NCBI GenBank assembly: GCA_036823295.1
Contig: DAISGD010000020.1
Span: 1 to 52,355 of the forward strand
Direction of reading: 5' to 3'
Source of the DNA: UBA4742 sp002403895
GTDB taxonomy: Bacteria > Actinomycetota > Acidimicrobiia > Acidimicrobiales > Acidimicrobilacustridaceae
DNA length: 52,355 nucleotides
In this document: one piece after another, positions 47,205 to 52,355 of the stretch
How the letters are laid out: the number at the start of each line of letters is the position of its first letter
Numbering within the stretch: the first letter of the stretch is position 1
Program-made: the position numbers and the translations under genes
The notes under the pieces: generated by a model
Told to the model about the DNA's origin: nothing
Seen by the model: only the letters and a program-made list of their open reading frames with translations
Databases searched by the model: none

Positions 47205-47660
47205 GTGCCATTCGCCCGGAGGGCCCCCGCCCGGTTCATGGAGTACCTGCCCACCATCGCCCTTCCCCGCACCGGGAACGGCCCGACCAGGTTGGTCACC
47301 GCACCGCGGGCGTTGCGGACCTGGTCGCGGCGGGCGGCGCTGCGGTCCGTGTCGTCGTGGCGGGCGCCGTCGTCAGTGGGCTCGTACCGCTCGGTGGGTT
47401 CCATCGTCTCGGCCGGTTCGCTGTTCTCGGTGGGGTCGTTCCTCTCGGTCGGATCAGTGGGGTCACTGCTCTCGGTGGGATCGGCCGGCTCGATCCTGTC
47501 CATCGGCTCCAGCGGCTCGGTCCTGTCCATCGGGGCCTCGGGCGGATTTCTCCAACTCGGGTCGGACCGACGGTCACGCCACCCTCACGTGGACCACGAG
47601 CCCGTTCCGCTCCCCGCCCCGGCACCCATCCGATCCGTACGGTCGATCCACCCCAACTAG
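47205..47660 (+). CDS. S-x-G-S repeat protein, unknown
   Basis: 151-aa protein. Basic N-terminal part (VPFARRAPARFMEYLPTIALP and RLVTAPRALRTWSRRAALRSVSSW) followed from residue 57 to 120 by eight or nine copies of S-(V/I/A)-G-S at a 6-residue and then 9-residue period (SVGSYR, SVGSIV, SAGSLF, SVGSFL, SVGSVGSLL, SVGSAGSIL, SIGSSGSVL). The end is His/Pro-rich. This pattern implies a beta-solenoid or a membrane-surface amphipathic strand array, but no known family fits with certainty. It is divergent from rnhB with only 42 bp between them, and convergent with selD. Confidence 0.65.
   Translation: MPFARRAPARFMEYLPTIALPRTGNGPTRLVTAPRALRTWSRRAALRSVSSWRAPSSVGSYRSVGSIVSAGSLFSVGSFLSVGSVGSLLSVGSAGSILSIGSSGSVLSIGASGGFLQLGSDRRSRHPHVDHEPVPLPAPAPIRSVRSIHPN
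47384..47564 (+). repeat. short tandem repeat coding S-V-G-S units
   Basis: TCGGTGGG-type blocks recur every 18 nt and then every 27 nt and code the S-(V/I)-G-S units. The DNA similarity suggests expansion by slippage or unequal crossing over. Confidence 0.7.
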
Positions 47661-47672
47661 CGCGGCGCCGAC

Positions 47673-48695
47673 CTAGCGCAGGTCGACGCCGGCGTCGCCC
47701 TCGACCACCTCGCCGATCACGGTGAAGCCCACCCCCTCCAGCGTGTCCACCACCGCCGGCTCGACCGCGGCCAGCAGGCCTCCCGAGGTCTGGGGGTCGA
47801 AGGCCAGGGCCTCCAGCGCCGGATCGGCCTCGGAGCGAACGTGGCCCTCCAGGTACTGCCGGTTGCGGGCGTCACCACCGGTGCGGGTGCCCGCCTGGGC
47901 TGCGGCCGCTGCCCCCGGGTAGAGCGGCACGAGCGCGGTGTCGATCACCAGTGTGGCCCCGGAGCGTTCCGCCATCTCCCAGCCGTGCCCGGCCAGGCCG
48001 AAGCCGGTGACGTCGGTGACGGCGTGGGTGTCTCGCTCCAGCGCCACCAGCGTCTCGGAGGCAAAGCGGTTGAGCTGACGCATACCGGTGGTGGCCTGGG
48101 CCTTCTCGTCGTCCGTGCCGCCGGCCAGCACGATGCCGGTACCCACCGGCTTCGACAGCACCATCACGTCCCCAGGACGAGCCCCACCCTTGGTCAGGAT
48201 GCGATCGGGATGGACGAGGCCTTGCACGGCCAGGCCGAAGATCGGTTCGTCCGAGCGGATGGTATGCCCGCCTGCCACCGTGCCCCCCGCCTCGGCCACC
48301 ACCTCGGCGGCGGCACCGAGGATGGCGGCGATGGCATCGCGAGGCAGCGCCTCAGGGAAGGCGGCCACGTTGATGGCCAGCACCACCCGGCCGCCCATGG
48401 CGAACACGTCACTGCAGGCATTGGCGGCGGCAATGGCCCCGAAGTCGGCGGGGTCGTCGACCAACGGGGGGAAGAAGTCGGTGGTCGACACCAGAGCCAC
48501 ATCGTCGCTGATGCGATACACCGCCGCGTCGTCGAACGGGGCGAGGCCGACAAGGAGGGCGGCGTCAGGCGAAGAGGTACGCAACGACGCGACCAGCTCA
48601 CCGAGCAGCGACGCGCCCCATTTGGCGGCGCACCCCCCGCAGGAGGTCCACTCGGTGAGCTTCAGGTCGGTCGACGCGTTCAGTTGTCCATCCAC
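47673..48695 (-). CDS. selD: selenide, water dikinase
   Basis: Makes selenophosphate from selenide and ATP, the selenium donor for selenocysteine and 2-selenouridine. Protein of 340 aa. The active-site loop LTEWTSCGGCAAKWGAS has Cys at 19 and 22 and Lys25; the position that is Sec in some SelD proteins is Cys here, with no in-frame UGA. The ATP-binding Gly-rich and Asp residues include GLAPFDDAAVYRISDDVALVSTTDFFPPLVDDPADFGAIAAANACSDVFAMGG, AEAGGTVAGGHTIRSDEPIFGLAV, TDVTGFGLAGHGWEM and AFDPQTSGGLL. The start GTG 48695 overlaps the upstream lipoprotein stop by 16 nt; no better start is visible. No selA, selB, tRNA-Sec or selU homologue is in the window. Confidence 0.9.
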   Translation of the reverse strand: MDGQLNASTDLKLTEWTSCGGCAAKWGASLLGELVASLRTSSPDAALLVGLAPFDDAAVYRISDDVALVSTTDFFPPLVDDPADFGAIAAANACSDVFAMGGRVVLAINVAAFPEALPRDAIAAILGAAAEVVAEAGGTVAGGHTIRSDEPIFGLAVQGLVHPDRILTKGGARPGDVMVLSKPVGTGIVLAGGTDDEKAQATTGMRQLNRFASETLVALERDTHAVTDVTGFGLAGHGWEMAERSGATLVIDTALVPLYPGAAAAAQAGTRTGGDARNRQYLEGHVRSEADPALEALAFDPQTSGGLLAAVEPAVVDTLEGVGFTVIGEVVEGDAGVDLR

Positions 48696-50389
48696 ATCTG
48701 GGTCACGCGGATGACCCCCTGGTTGAAGCCCATGGACGGCGAGCCGTCGGGCAGGGTGCCTCCGTCGAGACCTCGCACGCTGTTGCTGGCGGCCAGCGCC
48801 CAGCGCACGTGCGACAGCCACAGGTAGGGAAGGTCCGCGGTCTGCTGTTGCTGGATGGTGGCCCACGCTTCCTTGCGGGCGTTCTCGTCGGGCGTGGCCC
48901 GCTGGGCGTTGAGCGCCGTGTCGATCTTGGGATCGACGTTGCGGGCCATGTTCAATGTCAGTGCGCCGGTGGCGTTGGCGCCGGCGAACCACACGTAGTT
49001 GCCGTCAGGGTCCTGCGCCCCGAACTGGCGCCAGATCTGGGCCGTGTACTTGCCGGTCACTGCGTTGGCAATGAACGCGCTCTGCTCGAAGCCCTGGATG
49101 GTCACATCCATGCCGGCGGACTTCCACATGCTCTGTATCGCCTGGACCGCCTGCTGGGTCACCGGGTCGGTGACGGTGCCGAAGGTGAACTTCACCGGGC
49201 CCTTCTCCGCCTGGTAGGAGGCCACCAGGCCCTTGGCCTTGTCCAGGTCGAAGGTCGGGTAACCGGTGTCGGCGTAGTACGGAGAGTCCTTGGCGAACAC
49301 GCTGTCGATGCTGAGCGCCGGGTCGGTCTGGGTGACCTGGTCCAGCGACTCCTTGTCGATGGCGTAGGCCATGGCCTGGCGGACCCGAATGTCGTCGAGC
49401 GGCGGGACGGTGGTGTTGATGAGCACCAGGGTGTCGTCGGCCACGCCGGTGGCCCGCACAACCTGGATGGTGCCGGCCTTGCCGTCATCGAGCATCTTGC
49501 GGATGGTGATCTCGTCGCTCGAGGTCGTCACATTGACGTCACCGCTCTTGATGCTGGCCAGGCGGGTGGTGGCGTCGGGGATCGGGTTGAAGTCGACCTC
49601 GTCGAGGTAGGGCAGTTGGGTGCCGTTGGCATCCTTACGCCAGTAGTCGGCGTACTTGGTTGCCTGGAAGGACTTGTCCGGCTCCCAGCTCTTGAACACG
49701 AACGGGCCGGTGCCGACCGGCGTGCGGGAAGCGGCGTCGCTGGTCTTGCCCACCTCGATGGTCGTCGGCGCCGGGATGGTGCCGCCCTGGGCGGTGAGGT
49801 TCGTCGGGAACGAAGCCCACGGCTGGGACATGTGCAGCCGCAGCGTGAGCGGGTCGATGATCTCCATGTTGCTCTCGATGGGGCGGGCGGCTGCTCCGGT
49901 GAGCGTCGACGCCTTGAAGGCGGTGAGGAACTTCTGGATGGCGGCGGCGTCGAGGGGCTCACCGTTGTGGAAGGTGATCCCGCTGCGCACCTTGATGTCC
50001 CACTGCGTGAAATCAGCGTTCGGGGTGAACGACTCGGCCAGGTACGGCTGCGCCTTGAAGTCGGCGTCGAAGGCCGACAAGGGCTCCATCACGGCCTGAG
50101 CCGCTTCGGTGCCTGACGCCGCCCAGCGGTTCTGGGTGGGATCCCACCCGTCGGTCTCGGCTTCGACGCCGAAGATCAGCTTGCCGCCCGTCTTGGGTGG
50201 CCCGCTGGCGGGCCTGACCAGGTCAGGGGTGGTGTCGGCCGAGCCGCCGCCGGCGGAGTCGCCGCCGCTACTGCTCTTCGAACCACAGGCGACCGCAAAC
50301 AGGCTCATCAGAGCCAACAGCGCGAAGGCCACGAGCCAACGAGCGGAGCGAGTGGTAGAGCCAGAACGAGCAGAAGCTCGGTTGGTCAT
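48680..50389 (-). CDS. ABC transporter substrate-binding lipoprotein (family 5)
   Basis: Solute-binding protein family 5 (peptide/nickel type), 569 aa. The signal ends at a lipobox with Cys35 (LFAVACGS). Landmarks: ASGPPKTGGKLIFGVEAETDGWDPTQNRWAASGTEAAQAVMEPLSAFD, FTQWDIKVRSGITFHNGEPLDAAAIQ, PVGTGPFVFKSWEPDKSFQATKYADYWRKD, YLDEVDFNPIPD, and DDIRVRQAMAYAIDKESL. It is followed by selD and preceded by a paralogue. AGGGGGAT lies 6 nt before ATG 50389. The cargo is unknown; the permease and ATPase genes are not in the window. Confidence 0.9.
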   Translation of the reverse strand: MTNRASARSGSTTRSARWLVAFALLALMSLFAVACGSKSSSGGDSAGGGSADTTPDLVRPASGPPKTGGKLIFGVEAETDGWDPTQNRWAASGTEAAQAVMEPLSAFDADFKAQPYLAESFTPNADFTQWDIKVRSGITFHNGEPLDAAAIQKFLTAFKASTLTGAAARPIESNMEIIDPLTLRLHMSQPWASFPTNLTAQGGTIPAPTTIEVGKTSDAASRTPVGTGPFVFKSWEPDKSFQATKYADYWRKDANGTQLPYLDEVDFNPIPDATTRLASIKSGDVNVTTSSDEITIRKMLDDGKAGTIQVVRATGVADDTLVLINTTVPPLDDIRVRQAMAYAIDKESLDQVTQTDPALSIDSVFAKDSPYYADTGYPTFDLDKAKGLVASYQAEKGPVKFTFGTVTDPVTQQAVQAIQSMWKSAGMDVTIQGFEQSAFIANAVTGKYTAQIWRQFGAQDPDGNYVWFAGANATGALTLNMARNVDPKIDTALNAQRATPDENARKEAWATIQQQQTADLPYLWLSHVRWALAASNSVRGLDGGTLPDGSPSMGFNQGVIRVTQMWMDN

Positions 50390-50553
50390 GGAACATCCCC
50401 CTGGAGCGCCGAACCGGTCGATCGACGGAGAGTCGAGCGACGACGAGTGACCAGACACTAGACACAGATGGGGGCGCGATGTTGACGCGCGGTAGCCGTT
50501 TGGTCAGCTGAGGTCGTGGCGTCGGGTGCGACGATGCCGGAGGTTGGGGCGGC

Positions 50554-52242
50554 TCAGTCGTCGAGCCAGATCTGGGTGACCCGCTCCACGCCACCGACCA
50601 GCACCGCGGCGGGCGCGTTGTCGGGCAGCGTGGCGGAGTCGATCCCCCGCACCGTGTTCTGGGCACCGAGGCCCCACGGGATGTGCGACAGCCACAGATA
50701 GGGCACGTCCTGGGCCAACTGGCGCTGCACCGTGATGTAGGCCAGCTTGCGCTCGAAGTCATCGGCGCTGGTGCGCCCGACGTAGAGCGCGGCGTCGAGC
50801 ACCCCGTCGGCATTGCGGGCCATGTTGAGGGCGATTGGCGGCTTGGTGTTGGCGCCGTTCCACCACACCGCGTCGCCGTCGGGGTCGGGCGAGCCGAACT
50901 GGCGCCAGATCGTGGCCTGGTAGACGCCGCCCAAGGCGTTGTTGATCAGCTTGCCCTGGTCCATGTTGACGATGGACACCTTCATGCCGGCGTCGTTCCA
51001 GTTGGCGGCCAGGGCCTGGCAGATCTGGATGATCTCGTTGTTGTCGGTGCACTGCAGAGTGAACTGGATGGGGCCCTTCTCGGCCTGCACCTGGGCGACC
51101 AGGTCCTTGGCCTTGGCCAGGTCGTAGCCCGGGTAGCCGGTATCGATGGCCCAGTGGGTGCCGGGCACGAACGGGCCGGCGGCGATGTCCTTCGGGTCGG
51201 TCCCGGCGATCTTGGCCAACCCCACCTGGTCCGTGGCGTAGGCCAGCGCGGTGCGGACCCGGTTGTCGTCCAGGGGCGCCTTGACCGTGTTGAGCATGAC
51301 CACGCTCTCTTCGGTCTCCCCCACCGACTGCACGAATTGGGTGTCACCGTTGGCGGCGTCCGCCTTCAGCTTGTTGATGATCAGTTGATTGCTCGTGGTC
51401 AAGACGTTGACGTCGCCGGTGCGCAGGGCGTCGTAGGCCGACTGCGGCTCGGGGATGGGCATGAAGTCGATGGCGTCGAGGTAGGGCATCTGCGCGCCGT
51501 TGCCGTCCTTGCGCCAGTACGACGGGTTCTTCTTGGCCGAGAACACGGTGTCCGGTGTCCACTTGTCGAACACGAACGGGCCGGAGCCCACCGGGCGGCG
51601 TGAGCCATTGGTGGTGTCGTCCAGCATCTTGGGGGCGGCGACCATGCCGGACTGGGCGGTGAGGCTGGCCGGGAACGCCGACCACGGGATGCTCATGTCG
51701 ACCTCGACGGTGAGCGGGTCGACCACCTTGATCTGGTCGATCGGCTTGAACGCGGCCGACGTCAGCACCGACGCCTTGATGGCGTCGAGATCCTTCTTGA
51801 CCGCGGCCGCGTCTACCGGCTCCCCGTCGTGGAACGTCACCCCGGAGCGGAGCGTGATGGTCCATGCGTCATAGGCGTCGTTATGGTCGATCGACTGGGC
51901 CAGGTAGGGCTGGGCGTGGAAGTCGGCGTCCCAGGCGGCGAGCGGATCGAACACGGCGTTGGCCACGGTGGTACCGGCCACGGCCCACCGATTGGAGGTC
52001 GGGTTCCAGCCGTCGGTCTCGGCGTCGAGGCCGAAGACCAGCTTGCCGCCGGTGTGGGGCGGACCGCTGGCCGCCTTGACCACGTTGGCGGAGTTGGCGG
52101 CGGCACCACCATCGGGCGCCGTGGTCGACGTGTCATCGGCCTTCTTGGCGCTCCCGCAGGCGGCGGCAAGCACGGTGATGGCCAGAACCAGCGCCACTCC
52201 GCCCTTCCAGGACGATCGGCGTACGAAGTAGTGGTCCTTCAT
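50554..52242 (-). CDS. ABC transporter substrate-binding lipoprotein (family 5), paralogue
   Basis: Second family-5 solute-binding lipoprotein, 562 aa, lipobox Cys29 (VLAAACGS). It is closely similar to the protein at 48680 along its length (ASGPPHTGGKLVFGLDAETDGWNPTSNRWAVAGTTVANAVFDPLAAWDADFHAQPYLAQS; GVTFHDGEPVDAAAV; PVGSGPFVFDKWTPDTVFSAKKNPSYWRKDGNGAQMPYLDAIDFMPIPEP), so the pair arose by tandem duplication. A GGGAG Shine-Dalgarno lies before ATG 52242. The 164-bp spacer to the paralogue contains no other gene. The substrate is unknown. Confidence 0.9.
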   Translation of the reverse strand: MKDHYFVRRSSWKGGVALVLAITVLAAACGSAKKADDTSTTAPDGGAAANSANVVKAASGPPHTGGKLVFGLDAETDGWNPTSNRWAVAGTTVANAVFDPLAAWDADFHAQPYLAQSIDHNDAYDAWTITLRSGVTFHDGEPVDAAAVKKDLDAIKASVLTSAAFKPIDQIKVVDPLTVEVDMSIPWSAFPASLTAQSGMVAAPKMLDDTTNGSRRPVGSGPFVFDKWTPDTVFSAKKNPSYWRKDGNGAQMPYLDAIDFMPIPEPQSAYDALRTGDVNVLTTSNQLIINKLKADAANGDTQFVQSVGETEESVVMLNTVKAPLDDNRVRTALAYATDQVGLAKIAGTDPKDIAAGPFVPGTHWAIDTGYPGYDLAKAKDLVAQVQAEKGPIQFTLQCTDNNEIIQICQALAANWNDAGMKVSIVNMDQGKLINNALGGVYQATIWRQFGSPDPDGDAVWWNGANTKPPIALNMARNADGVLDAALYVGRTSADDFERKLAYITVQRQLAQDVPYLWLSHIPWGLGAQNTVRGIDSATLPDNAPAAVLVGGVERVTQIWLDD

Positions 52243-52355
52243 CGGTGCTCCCGGGGGTGTCATCCTGCTCACGCAGGCATCAAATGGCTGCTCCACCGGT
52301 CGGCACCATCCCGCCGCTCCTGAAGGGATGCGCCATACTCCGGTAAAGATTTGGG

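Overview
The window is about 52 kb of high-GC DNA from an actinobacterium. The best guess is a member of the Acidimicrobiia or a neighbouring deep-branching group. Evidence for the phylum: a mycothiol S-conjugate amidase (Mca), two F420-type LLM oxidoreductases, a wax ester synthase/DGAT, a FadA5-like steroid/acyl-CoA thiolase, the ImuA'-ImuB-DnaE2 mutasome with actinobacterial LexA boxes, and abundant GTG starts. The class assignment is inference. I saw no tRNA, rRNA, CRISPR array, transposase or prophage gene.

Layout. 1-4 kb: 3' part of a glutaryl-CoA dehydrogenase gene, a small unknown protein behind a sigma-28-like promoter, an alpha/beta hydrolase, a RecB-type Fe-S nuclease and a PAP2 phosphatase. 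4-12 kb: an internally deleted RibD/DHFR-like pseudogene, a DsbA-fold protein, a wax ester synthase, an F420/LLM enzyme, then a tightly coupled run (SDR, 90-aa protein, DUF2207 membrane protein, Mug-type glycosylase). 12-20.5 kb: a large secreted X-Pro peptidase-like hydrolase carrying three copies of a surface domain, a CrtC/AttH-like protein, an LLM oxidoreductase coupled to an acyl-CoA thioesterase, and an amidase. 20.6-33 kb: thiolase, lipoproteins (SNase, cupredoxin-like, PEBP), a ChbG/YdjC deacetylase, a double GNAT, Mca, a PhoU/RCK_C double-unit protein, a thioesterase, LemA, a Ser/Thr kinase, a K+-channel-like membrane protein, a HAD phosphatase and a VapBC module. 33-42.6 kb: DoxX, dnaE2, a Tat-exported single-domain protein, a small membrane protein plus GT-C-like protein, imuB and imuA'. 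42.6-52 kb: PLP decarboxylase, NifU_N-like protein, small membrane protein, acyl-CoA dehydrogenase, RNase HII, an S-x-G-S repeat protein, SelD and two paralogous peptide/nickel-type ABC substrate-binding lipoproteins.

How it fits together. Most genes are chromosomal housekeeping, lipid or acyl-CoA metabolism (gcdH, WS/DGAT, SDR, two thioesterases, thiolase, acyl-CoA dehydrogenase). The thiolase and the acyl-CoA dehydrogenase, 24 kb apart, share a nearly identical TTGACC-type palindrome, which suggests one TetR-family regulon. The SOS mutasome is present in full but split: dnaE2 and imuA'-imuB lie on the same strand with three unrelated genes between them, and each part has its own LexA box.

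The most unusual signals: (1) a ~92-bp repeat sits in frame inside dnaE2, with a second copy filling the acyl-CoA dehydrogenase/rnhB gap, and a different AT-rich 51-bp inverted repeat lies in frame inside imuB; (2) about 20 genes have a TANNNT box 6-10 nt before the start codon with no Shine-Dalgarno, pointing to widespread leaderless transcription; (3) two sigma-28-like promoters drive an unknown gene and a Tat-exported surface-domain gene although no motility gene is in view; (4) an S-x-G-S repeat protein is divergent from rnhB.
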